A stretch of DNA of 57,642 nucleotides from Mycobacterium sp. GA-2829 (GTDB taxonomy: Bacteria; Actinomycetota; Actinomycetes; Mycobacteriales; Mycobacteriaceae): the NCBI RefSeq assembly GCF_001499965.1, contig NZ_LQIT01000037.1, positions 1 to 57,642 on the forward strand, read 5' to 3'. Positions within the stretch are counted from its first letter, which is position 1; every line of letters starts with the position of its first letter. The position numbers and the translations under genes are program-made. The notes under the pieces were generated by a model. The model was given only the letters and a program-made list of their open reading frames with translations. It ran no database searches and was not told where the DNA came from. Shown one piece after another: positions 16,828 through 24,245 of the stretch.

Positions 16828-19365
16828 GTGACCACGATGGGCGCCGAGCCGACACAGGTCGGGCTGCGACGCGCCGACGGCGTCGAGCTGATCGGGGAGA
16901 TGGCGGGGTCCGGATACCGGACCCCGCCGGCCCTGGTCCGGCGTGCCGACGGCCAGACGGTGCAGTTGACACCGTTGCTGTACGCCGTCCTGCGCGCGAT
17001 CGACGGCCATCGGTCGCCGGCCGAGGTCGCCGAGGCGGTCTCCGCGGCGACCGGCCGCACGGTGAGTGCCGACAACGTCAGCCAGCTCGTCGACGCGCGG
17101 CTTCGGCCGCTGGGTCTGCTGGTGCGCGCCGACGGTGGACAGCCCGAGGTCAAGAAGCGAGACCCGTTGCTGGGGTTGAGGTTTCGCTATGCCGTCACCG
17201 ATCCGGAGCGGACCCGGCTGCTGACCGACCCGTTCCGGGTGCTCTTCCGGAGCTGGGTGGTCGTACCTGCGCTCGCCGCATTCGCGGTCGTCTGCTGGTG
17301 GGTGTTCTTCGAGAAGGGTCTTGCGTCGGCGGCGCACGACGCCTTTCAACGGCCGGGACTGCTGATCCTGGTCTTCGTGGTGACCATCCTGTCGGCGGGT
17401 TTCCACGAGTTCGGCCACGCCGCGGCGGCGCGGTACGGCGGCGCCACCCCCGGCGGCATGGGATTCGGGCTCTACCTCGTGTGGCCTGCGTTCTACACCG
17501 ACGTCACCGATTCCTACCGCCTCGGCCGCGGCGGGCGCATCCGCACCGACCTCGGCGGGCTGTACTTCAACGCCCTGGTGGCGATCGTCATCACCGGGGT
17601 GTGGCTGTGGCTCGGCTACGACGCACTGCTGCTCGTCGTCGCCACGCAGATCCTGCAGATGCTCCGCCAACTCGCGCCGCTGGTGCGGTTCGACGGCTAC
17701 CACGTGCTCGCCGATGTGACCGGGGTGCCCGATCTCTACTCGCGCATCAAACCGACCCTGCTGGGTGCGTTGCCGTGGCGGTGGGGCGATCCGCACGCCC
17801 GGCTGCTGAAACCGTGGGCGCGGATCGTCGTCACGCTCTGGGTCGTCCTCGTGGTCCCCGTGCTGCTGGCGACGCTGGCGATCGCGGTGTGGACGCTGCC
17901 GCGGCTGCTCGGCAGCGCGTGGGCGGGGCTGACCACACAGCGCGACGTCCTGGTGACCGCATGGGCCGACGGCGATCTGGTGCAGGCCGTCGCGCGGGTG
18001 CTCGCGATGATCGCGATCGTCATCCCCGTCGCGGGGGTGCTCTACATGCTGGGCCGGTTCGTCCGCCGCAGCGCCACAGGCGTTTGGAAGAGCACGGCCG
18101 GGAAACCGGTCATGCGGTTGCTCGCCGTGGTCGGGGGTGCGGCGATAAGCGCGGGTGTCGCCTACGCCTGGTGGCCGGGTGACGGGAACTACCGGCCGAT
18201 CGAACCGTGGGAGCGCGGCACCATCGGCGACATCGTCTACGCGCTGAAGTCCGACACCATGTCGGACTCGCCGGCGCGGCGCGACGGCGACCCCCGCTTG
18301 GTGTCGGCGCCGACTCTGGTGAAGGGCGAGCAGGGTGTCATCCGGGCGGTCTGGGACACCGCCAGCCCGATGCCGACGCAGCAGTCGCCACAGCTCGCGC
18401 TGATCATGGTGCCGCGGCAGGACGTCGACTACACCGGCGGCCGGGGTGGTGCGGGGTACTCGGGCGTCGCAGGTACCTCGGGCAGCGCGGGCGGGGGCGC
18501 CGGCGACGGCTGGGTGTTCCCGGTCGACAGACCGCTCGCCCCGGAGCCCGGCGACAATCAGGCGCTGGCGGTCAACACCACCGACGAAACCACCGTCTAC
18601 GAAGCGGCGTTCGCGATGGTGTACGTCACCGACAACTCCGACGCGATGAACGTCAACGAGGCGCAGGCGTACGCGTCGTGCGACTCCTGCGCCGCGGTCG
18701 CGGTGGCCTATCAGGTGGTGTTCGTCGTCGACAGCGACGCGACCGACGACAACGTGGTGGCGCCGCAGAACCTGGCGGGCGCGCTGAACTACGAGTGCGC
18801 GAACTGCCTGACCTACGCGCTGGCGCGGCAGGTGTTCATCACCCTCGACGAACCGCTGTCCGAGGACGCGACGAAGGAACTCGACGCGGTGTGGGCCGAA
18901 CTCGCGCAGTTCGAGAAGGACATCGAGGCGGGGAAGGTGCCGCCCGACGAGATCGAGACGCGCCTCGACGGCTACACCACCCGCATCCTCGCGATCGTCG
19001 AGAAGGATCAGCCCGGGACCATCCCGACGACGTCAGGCACGTCCACGCCGCCGACCACGAGCACGAGCGTCGCGACGTCCACCACCGTCGCCCCGGAGAC
19101 CTCCGCGGTCACCCCGACGGTGCCCGAGACTTCCTCCGCGCCTTCGACTTCCGCGGACGCCACCGCGGTACAGAGCGCAACCGCGACGCCCTCGCCGTCG
19201 GCGACGGCCGCGGCGCCCACCACCGCCGAGACGGCCGAGTCGACGGCGCCGGAGCCCACCTCGGACGGCACGACCTCCGGGGACACCACGGCCGGGGACA
19301 CTTCGGCGGACACGGACAGCACGAGCGGCGCCGACAGTTCGACCGGTTCGGGCACCGCGCCCTGA
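16828..19365 (+). CDS. Site-2-type (M50) membrane metalloprotease with PqqD-like N-terminus and CxxC ectodomain
   Basis: 845 residues. Residues about 45-100 form a small helical domain like PqqD or a winged helix (LTPLLYAVLRAIDGHRSPAEVAEAV). Membrane segments follow at about 142-160 and 177-200, the second carrying the zinc motif H193EFGH197, then several more up to about 445; FDGYHVLAD (Asp289) is the expected third metal ligand. An outside domain (about 455-730) has two CxxC pairs, CDSC at 618-621 and CANC at 657-660, in a pair of similar segments. A Thr/Ser/Pro-rich tail of about 110 residues ends the protein. GTG 16828 has GGAGG seven bases upstream. It likely recognises, cleaves or exports the repeat protein encoded upstream; this is inference. 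Confidence 0.8.
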   Translation: MTTMGAEPTQVGLRRADGVELIGEMAGSGYRTPPALVRRADGQTVQLTPLLYAVLRAIDGHRSPAEVAEAVSAATGRTVSADNVSQLVDARLRPLGLLVRADGGQPEVKKRDPLLGLRFRYAVTDPERTRLLTDPFRVLFRSWVVVPALAAFAVVCWWVFFEKGLASAAHDAFQRPGLLILVFVVTILSAGFHEFGHAAAARYGGATPGGMGFGLYLVWPAFYTDVTDSYRLGRGGRIRTDLGGLYFNALVAIVITGVWLWLGYDALLLVVATQILQMLRQLAPLVRFDGYHVLADVTGVPDLYSRIKPTLLGALPWRWGDPHARLLKPWARIVVTLWVVLVVPVLLATLAIAVWTLPRLLGSAWAGLTTQRDVLVTAWADGDLVQAVARVLAMIAIVIPVAGVLYMLGRFVRRSATGVWKSTAGKPVMRLLAVVGGAAISAGVAYAWWPGDGNYRPIEPWERGTIGDIVYALKSDTMSDSPARRDGDPRLVSAPTLVKGEQGVIRAVWDTASPMPTQQSPQLALIMVPRQDVDYTGGRGGAGYSGVAGTSGSAGGGAGDGWVFPVDRPLAPEPGDNQALAVNTTDETTVYEAAFAMVYVTDNSDAMNVNEAQAYASCDSCAAVAVAYQVVFVVDSDATDDNVVAPQNLAGALNYECANCLTYALARQVFITLDEPLSEDATKELDAVWAELAQFEKDIEAGKVPPDEIETRLDGYTTRILAIVEKDQPGTIPTTSGTSTPPTTSTSVATSTTVAPETSAVTPTVPETSSAPSTSADATAVQSATATPSPSATAAAPTTAETAESTAPEPTSDGTTSGDTTAGDTSADTDSTSGADSSTGSGTAP

Positions 19366-19371
19366 CCGGGG

Positions 19372-19593
19372 TCAGTCCTCGTCGGGCCGGTTCAGCGCTG
19401 CGCGGATCATCGGCAGGAACCACCCCGACAGCGGCCACACGGCGGCCAGTGCCACCGCGCACAGCACGCTGACGGTGTTGAAGACCATGCGGTCGCGCCG
19501 GCCACGGTCGTCGTCGCCGAACTGCCGCCGCAGCAACGCCACGGTGGTCACCAACCAGCCGCCCAGATACAGGGCGATGAGCAGATACCTCAT
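19372..19593 (-). CDS. Small two-helix membrane protein
   Basis: 73 residues from ATG 19593 (MRYLLIALYLGGWLV), with two hydrophobic helices (about 2-18 and 36-58) joined by a charged loop containing DDDRGRRDR. The frame is open upstream to 19653, but the hydrophobic start and GGGGG before the ATG favour 19593. It is convergent with the M50 gene, whose stop is six bases away, and divergent from the next membrane-protein gene. No family recognised. Confidence 0.55.
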   Translation of the reverse strand: MRYLLIALYLGGWLVTTVALLRRQFGDDDRGRRDRMVFNTVSVLCAVALAAVWPLSGWFLPMIRAALNRPDED

Positions 19594-19663
19594 CCCCCGC
19601 CGTTGTACACCACTGCGGGGGGACTCGCTGGCGGCGACTGCCGTCGGTCTCACAGTAAGCCCC

Positions 19664-19669
19664 TAGACT
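19664..19669 (+). promoter_or_regulatory. -10 box TAGACT for leaderless membrane-protein gene
   Basis: TAGACT ends eight bases before GTG 19678. It fixes the start of the following gene, whose frame is open further upstream. Confidence 0.55.
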
Positions 19670-19677
19670 GGCCCCCC

Positions 19678-20457
19678 GTGGGCATCGTTCTGGGTTTCGC
19701 ACCGTGGGTCGTGTACTGGATCCTGATGGGCAACGTGCCCTTCCTCGTCGCGGGGGTGGCGGCTCTGGTCGTCGCGATCGCCGCGGTGGCGCTCGGTCCC
19801 ACCAAGCACGCGGCGGGGCGCACCCTCGACGTCGGGGCGGCGGCCACCTTCGCCGTGCTGACCGTGCTGACCTTCGTGGTCAGCGACGCGGCTGCGGAGC
19901 GCTGGTTCGCGCCGCTCAGCTTCCTCGGGATCTTCCTCACCGCCTTGATCGGCGTCCTCACCAAGCGGCCGTTCGTCCGCGAGTTCGCCGCGGCCGGACA
20001 GCCCAAGGAGATCGTGGCCACCGACCTGTTCGAGCAGATCACCCTGCGGCTCACCTGGATCTGGGTCGGGGTGTTCGCGGCGATGGCGGTGTCGTCGGCG
20101 ATCCCGCCGCTGGTCCGCTCCGACGCGTCGATCCTCGACACCGACACCCCGCTGACGTTCGTCTGCTACTGGGTCATCCCGTTCCTCCTTGTTGCAGCGG
20201 GTGCGCTGGCATCGCGGGTGCTGCCCGAGCGGATGATGGCGGGCGCGGGGGACATCGAGCGCAAGACGACCTTCGTCGCCTACAGCGAGGCCGCCATCGA
20301 CGAGCTGTACTACCTGGCCCAGGAACACGTGAACCGCGAGGTCGGGCCGGGACAGGAGGCCTACAACGTCAAGGTGGGCGGTAAGGGCACCCCGCTGGTG
20401 GGCGACGAGTCGCGGCAGTCCTGGCCGGCGACCTACAAGGTGCGCGAGCGCCACTGA
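19678..20457 (+). CDS. Multi-pass membrane protein of unknown function
   Basis: 259 residues. Five or six hydrophobic segments lie within the first 185 residues: paired helices at the start, one around AAATFAVLTVLTFVV, one around LSFLGIFLTALIGVL, and two flanking the DSASILDTDTP-type loop. A soluble C-terminal part of about 75 residues starts near GAGDIERKTTFVAYSEAAIDELYYLAQEHV. The GTG start is supported by a TAGACT box. I do not recognise the family. Its neighbour upstream on the opposite strand is another small membrane protein. Confidence 0.7.
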   Translation: MGIVLGFAPWVVYWILMGNVPFLVAGVAALVVAIAAVALGPTKHAAGRTLDVGAAATFAVLTVLTFVVSDAAAERWFAPLSFLGIFLTALIGVLTKRPFVREFAAAGQPKEIVATDLFEQITLRLTWIWVGVFAAMAVSSAIPPLVRSDASILDTDTPLTFVCYWVIPFLLVAAGALASRVLPERMMAGAGDIERKTTFVAYSEAAIDELYYLAQEHVNREVGPGQEAYNVKVGGKGTPLVGDESRQSWPATYKVRERH

Positions 20458-20467
20458 GAAACGGGCA

Positions 20468-20908
20468 TCACTCGGGCGGATCGGTGAACGTGACGGGGTC
20501 ACCGATCCGGATCGTGCCCGAGGTGAGGACCCGGCACGCCGAACCGGCCCGCCGGCGCAGTGCGGCGGCCGCACCGGCGCCGATCTCGTCGTCGAGCAAC
20601 CGGCACGGCGCCAGGATCCGCACCACCTCGAGTTCGACCTCGCCGATCGACACCCGGGTGCCCGGGCGGGTCGGGATCTCCCCGGAGTCGACGGTGACGT
20701 TGCGCCGGGTGGCGCCCGGGTCGAAGTCGTGGCCGAGGTCGCGGGCGGCGAGGTCGAGCAGTTCGGCGGACTGCAGGGACACGTGGCGGTGCCGGGTGCC
20801 GTGATAGCGGTCGCCCACCAGACCGTTGCCGGCCTCGGCGACGACTTCTTAGACCGGCCGCACGGGCAGCCGGCGGGCCTTGGCGATGTGCAGAGCGACC
20901 ACCTTCAC
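20468..20908 (-). pseudogene. MOSC-domain protein gene interrupted by a single TAA
   Basis: The frame from GTG 20908 encodes VKVVALHIAKARRLPVRPV, then a TAA at 20851-20849, then EVVAEAGNGLVGDRYHGTRHRHVSLQ and the rest of a MOSC-like domain, including the conserved Cys in ILAPCRLLDDEIG. Both sides of the stop are in the same frame and look conserved. One G-to-T change (GAA to TAA on the minus strand) explains the break. MOSC proteins bind sulfur or molybdenum cofactor and some reduce N-hydroxylated compounds. Re-initiation at GTG 20818 would lose the N-terminal strands. The leaderless -10 box at 20916-20921 is intact, so decay looks recent, unless this base is a sequencing error. Confidence 0.8.
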
Positions 20909-20915
20909 CGCCGCG

Positions 20916-20921
20916 ATTGTA
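20916..20921 (-). promoter_or_regulatory. -10 box TACAAT for interrupted MOSC gene
   Basis: TACAAT on the minus strand ends seven bases before GTG 20908, the typical leaderless arrangement. Its preservation shows where the full-length MOSC gene started. Confidence 0.6.
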
Positions 20922-20963
20922 CGGAAGCTGTCCGGTCTGGCCACGAAATAGGCTGTGGTGCCG

Positions 20964-20969
20964 TAGGTT
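20964..20969 (+). promoter_or_regulatory. -10 box TAGGTT for leaderless oxidoreductase gene
   Basis: TAGGTT ends six bases before GTG 20976. It is divergent from the MOSC promoter about 45 bases away. Confidence 0.5.
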
Positions 20970-20975
20970 CGGGCC

Positions 20976-22010
20976 GTGCCGGATGTGCTGAACCGCCAGA
21001 TCGTGTTGCGCCGCCGCCCCGTCGGGTTGGTGGCCCCCGGGGACACCGAGCTGATCGAGGCGCCCGCGCCCGAACCCGCCGACGGAGAAGCGTTGCTGCG
21101 CACCACTTTTGTCGGCATCGACGCGGCGATCCGCACCTGGCTCGACGACCAGCGCGGCTACCTGCCCCCGGTACAGCTCGGCGAGGTGATCCGGGCCGCC
21201 GGTATCGGTGAGGTCGTGGCCTCGCGGTGCGATGCCTTCGAGGTCGGGGACGTGGTCACCACGCTGTCGGGTTTCCAGGAGTACGTGATCATCCGCGACG
21301 ACCTGTTCAGCACGCCGATCCCGGGCCGCGAGAAGGTCGACCAGCCCGCGGTGATGTCGGTGTACGGACCGACCGGCGTCACCGCGTACTTCGGGATGAC
21401 CGACATCGGGCGGCCGCGGGCGGGGGAGACCGTCGTCGTGTCGGCGGCCGCGGGTGCGACGGGTTCGGTGGCCGGGCAGATCGCCAAGATCGCGGGTGCC
21501 AGGGTGGTCGGCATCGCGGGCGGCCCGGAGAAATGCCGCGCCGTGGTCGAGGATTTCGGGTTCGACGCGTGCATCGACTACCGCTCGGAGGATCTGCGGA
21601 CGGCGCTGAAACTGCACTGCCCCAAAGGCGTCGACGTGTACTTCGACAACGTCGGCGGTGCCGTCCTCGACGCGGTGCTCGGCCGGCTCGCGCAGAACGC
21701 CCGCGTGGTGCTGTGCGGGGTGATCTCGAGCTACCTCGACGGCCACCATCCCGGACCCGCCAACTACGTGAACCTGTTGTCGCGCACCGCGCTCATGCAG
21801 GGATTCAACGCGCTGGACCAGTGGGGCAGGTCCGAGGAGGCGTTCGCCGCGCTGCGCGCATGGGACGAGCAGGGCCTGCTCGTGCACCGGGAGCATGTCT
21901 TCGACGGCATCGCCTCGTGCGTCGACGCCCTCAACGGGCTGTTCGCCGGCGTGAACATCGGCAAGATGCTGGTGAAGGTCGGCGAACCGTCAGGACCTCA
22001 GGTCCAGTAG
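20976..22010 (+). CDS. Zinc-independent MDR-family NADP oxidoreductase (curcumin/alkenal reductase-like)
   Basis: 344 residues. The start VLNRQIVLRRRPVGLV and the body match the medium-chain reductase branch containing leukotriene B4 12-hydroxydehydrogenase, 2-alkenal reductases and CurA. The cofactor motif is AAAGATGSVAGQIAKIAGARVVGIAGG, followed by KGVDVYFDNVGG. The structural and catalytic zinc ligands of alcohol dehydrogenases are absent, as expected. It probably reduces activated carbon-carbon double bonds, a detoxification role. The GTG start is supported by a TAGGTT box. The 3' end overlaps the convergent spore-photoproduct-lyase-like gene by 13 bases. Confidence 0.88.
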   Translation: MPDVLNRQIVLRRRPVGLVAPGDTELIEAPAPEPADGEALLRTTFVGIDAAIRTWLDDQRGYLPPVQLGEVIRAAGIGEVVASRCDAFEVGDVVTTLSGFQEYVIIRDDLFSTPIPGREKVDQPAVMSVYGPTGVTAYFGMTDIGRPRAGETVVVSAAAGATGSVAGQIAKIAGARVVGIAGGPEKCRAVVEDFGFDACIDYRSEDLRTALKLHCPKGVDVYFDNVGGAVLDAVLGRLAQNARVVLCGVISSYLDGHHPGPANYVNLLSRTALMQGFNALDQWGRSEEAFAALRAWDEQGLLVHREHVFDGIASCVDALNGLFAGVNIGKMLVKVGEPSGPQVQ

Positions 22011-23095
22011 AGCGTGCGCGCGCCCGGCAGCGTCGTGGCCAGTTCGGCGTCGAACCACGACCGCAGGTCGGCCATCACGTCCTTGGGATAGACGTACTTC
22101 GCCGAACCGTACTTACCGAACTTGCGGGTGCGCGCCGCCTCGTCCATGTCGAGTTTGGTACGCGGGTACCACCCGGTCAGGACGTCCTTGCTGGTCGCGG
22201 TGAAGCGGTGAGTGATGCACTCGACGGTCAGGTCGAGGTCGTCGACGTCGGCCACCGCGTCGGCGACGTCGCGCAGCAGCGCGCCGTACTGCTCGCGCCA
22301 GTCCGGGATCGGCATGATCGGGGCGATGGTCAGGCCGACGCGGTATCCGGCGTGCGCGAGCGCCCGCAGCGCTGCGACCCGGCGGGGCAGTCGCGCGGTG
22401 CCCCCTTCGAACCGGCCCGCGATTTCCTCGGCGTTGACCGACACCCGGACTCGGGTGCGGCGACCGTGCGGCAGCGCGAGCAGCGGCGCGACATTGTCGT
22501 ACTTGGTGGTGAACCGCAGCCCGACCGGCCCGGACCAGTCATGGGTGCCGACGTGGGCGATGGTCGCCGACAGCGACCCGGTGAGGTGTTCGAGGGCGAG
22601 CGGGTCGGTGTAGCAGGACGCCTCGAAGGTGGTGCCCTCCCCGGACCGCTCCGCCGAGGACGACGTGATGGTGCCGCGGCCGACGTGCTCGTCCATCCCG
22701 GCGAGGATCTCCGGCAGGTTCGCATACACCCGGGTGATCGGCGGACCCGACAAAGAACCCGCGAGGTAGCAGTACTGGCAGTGGCCGGGACACCCCTGCG
22801 CCAGGTCGATGCGCCAGTCCGCGCTGGGCGGGATCGGCTGCAGGCGCCGTTTGCTCGGTGGGGCGACCACCACCGCCAGCGTGCGTTTGGCCAGCGCGTA
22901 CGCGGCGCGGTCGGTGTCGGCGCCCAACGGTGGGAGCCGGTCACCGGACAGCAACCGGATGTCGTCGACGCGTGCGGCTTCGCAGCGCGCCACGATCTCG
23001 GCGCCGTGGGGGAGTTCGGCGGCCGACCGGGTGACCAGCACGCGGCTGGGGATCCACAGGGTCGGGGTCGGGGTGTCGAGAGTCGGCAACGTCAT
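21998..23095 (-). CDS. Spore-photoproduct-lyase-family radical SAM protein
   Basis: 365 residues. The radical SAM cluster motif is CxxxCxxC at Cys102, Cys106 and Cys109 (QGCPGHCQYCYL). The segment TTFEASCYTDPLALEHL around Cys161 resembles the region of Bacillus SPL that contains the hydrogen-donating Cys141 (from memory), so that residue seems kept. SPL repairs a thymine dimer in spores. Mycobacteria do not form classical spores, so this may repair other UV lesions or do another radical reaction. ATG 23095 is used. A second, distantly related homologue lies at 32118-33218. Confidence 0.82.
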   Translation of the reverse strand: MTLPTLDTPTPTLWIPSRVLVTRSAAELPHGAEIVARCEAARVDDIRLLSGDRLPPLGADTDRAAYALAKRTLAVVVAPPSKRRLQPIPPSADWRIDLAQGCPGHCQYCYLAGSLSGPPITRVYANLPEILAGMDEHVGRGTITSSSAERSGEGTTFEASCYTDPLALEHLTGSLSATIAHVGTHDWSGPVGLRFTTKYDNVAPLLALPHGRRTRVRVSVNAEEIAGRFEGGTARLPRRVAALRALAHAGYRVGLTIAPIMPIPDWREQYGALLRDVADAVADVDDLDLTVECITHRFTATSKDVLTGWYPRTKLDMDEAARTRKFGKYGSAKYVYPKDVMADLRSWFDAELATTLPGARTLYWT

Positions 23096-23141
23096 CGCCT
23101 GTGGTGCAACACCGGCCGCGTTGCCGGGATTCCGGTGGAGA

Positions 23142-23390
23142 TCAGCCCCAGACGCCGGTCATGTTCAGCACCACACCGACCGCGATGGCGAGGAAGACCA
23201 GCGCGAAGATCACCACCAGCGCGATGGTGGTGACCGAACCCGGGGTGATCCGGTGTTTGGGGCGCGGCAACGCAGGACCCACCCCGGACATCTGATCGGA
23301 GTCGGGTGGCGTAGCCCCGGGCGTCACCCCGCCGCCGGATTCGAGGTCCGGTGTCTGCGCCGGCTCGGGGTCTGGGGGTATCGCTGTCAT
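23142..23390 (-). CDS. DUF6480-like small membrane protein
   Basis: 82 residues from ATG 23390. A Pro/Asp/Glu-rich start (MTAIPPDPEPAQTPDLESGGGV, then SDQMSG) precedes one strong membrane helix near the C-terminus (TIALVVIFALVFLAIAVGVVL). The order of these motifs matches my recollection of the DUF6480 family; function unknown. TTG 23417 is an upstream in-frame alternative, but GAGGAGG precedes the ATG. Confidence 0.65.
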   Translation of the reverse strand: MTAIPPDPEPAQTPDLESGGGVTPGATPPDSDQMSGVGPALPRPKHRITPGSVTTIALVVIFALVFLAIAVGVVLNMTGVWG

Positions 23391-23616
23391 CGCGGGGTCG
23401 GCCTCCTCGTTCAACAAGTCTCGGTCAGTCGACGCGTACCCCGTCGCGGTCGGCTCACACGCATGTCCTCGGTCACCGGATCACCGTTGGGTCTCACTCC
23501 GGCATCACTTCGCCCCGAAGGGACGTCTCACATAGCGAGACGGTTGTTACGGACGGTACAAGTGATGCTGGTGGGAAGTGCCCACCCGGGTTGTCGATCG
23601 AAGAGGTGAACTTGAG

Positions 23617-24231
23617 ATGAGGCGCATATACGCCGTCGTCATCTGTCTGATGCTGGCCCTGGCAACGGCCGGTACCGCGAGCGCGGACCTGTTTCCCCTG
23701 CCGACCCGGAACCAGAAGGCGATCGACGTGGTGATCGCCCGCGCGTTGTCCCAGCGCGGCGTGCCGTTCGCGTACGGCGGCGGCAACACGGCAGGTCCGT
23801 CGCTGGGTAACCCGGCGGGCAGCAGCACCCCCGCGCCGGCCGCACCGCCCGCGGGCGTCATCCCGGTCGACGGCAGCGGCGCCGCCATCCCGGTCGCCGG
23901 CCTGCCCGGCGCCGTGCCCGGCCTGGTCATGCCCGAGCCGCCGCGGCCGCAGGTCGTCGGTTTCGACGCCTCGGGGCTGATGGTCTACGCGTTCGCCGGC
24001 GCCGGGCTGAAGATCCCGCGGACCTCCGGCGACCAGTACCTCGTCGGGCGCAAGGTGCTGCCGTCACAAGCTCTGCCGGGCGACCTGATCTTCTACGGCC
24101 CCAACGGGACTCAGAGCGTCGCGATGTTCCTCGGCGGCGGGCAGATGATCGAGGCCAGCGATACCGGAGTACAGGTCTCCCCGGTGCGCACCAACAACAT
24201 GGCGCCGTACCTGGCGCGCTACATCGACTGA
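23617..24231 (+). CDS. ripD: RipD-like non-catalytic NlpC/P60 peptidoglycan-binding protein
   Basis: 204 residues. Signal peptide MRRIYAVVICLMLALATAGTA with cleavage near ASA. A Pro/Ala/Gly-rich insert (about 65-105) precedes an NlpC/P60 fold. The catalytic Cys is replaced (FDASGL where active relatives have DCSGL) and the His position reads QSVAMFLGG, so it cannot be a normal hydrolase. This matches mycobacterial RipD (Rv1566c), described as binding but not cutting peptidoglycan. It lacks the long basic tail reported for M. tuberculosis RipD. ATG 23617 is chosen because it begins the signal peptide; the frame is open from 23578. Confidence 0.85.
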   Translation: MRRIYAVVICLMLALATAGTASADLFPLPTRNQKAIDVVIARALSQRGVPFAYGGGNTAGPSLGNPAGSSTPAPAAPPAGVIPVDGSGAAIPVAGLPGAVPGLVMPEPPRPQVVGFDASGLMVYAFAGAGLKIPRTSGDQYLVGRKVLPSQALPGDLIFYGPNGTQSVAMFLGGGQMIEASDTGVQVSPVRTNNMAPYLARYID

Positions 24232-24245
24232 AGCGCTCGTCGCCG

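Noticed and set aside
16114..17796. 560-codon open frame on the minus strand
   Set aside because: It is antisense to the repeat-protein/M50 genes and shows no recognisable domain.
20499..21896. 465-codon open frame on the minus strand
   Set aside because: It is antisense to the MDR oxidoreductase gene, and its protein is Arg/His/Gly-rich with no family motifs. Its left end crosses the MOSC remnant in a different frame.
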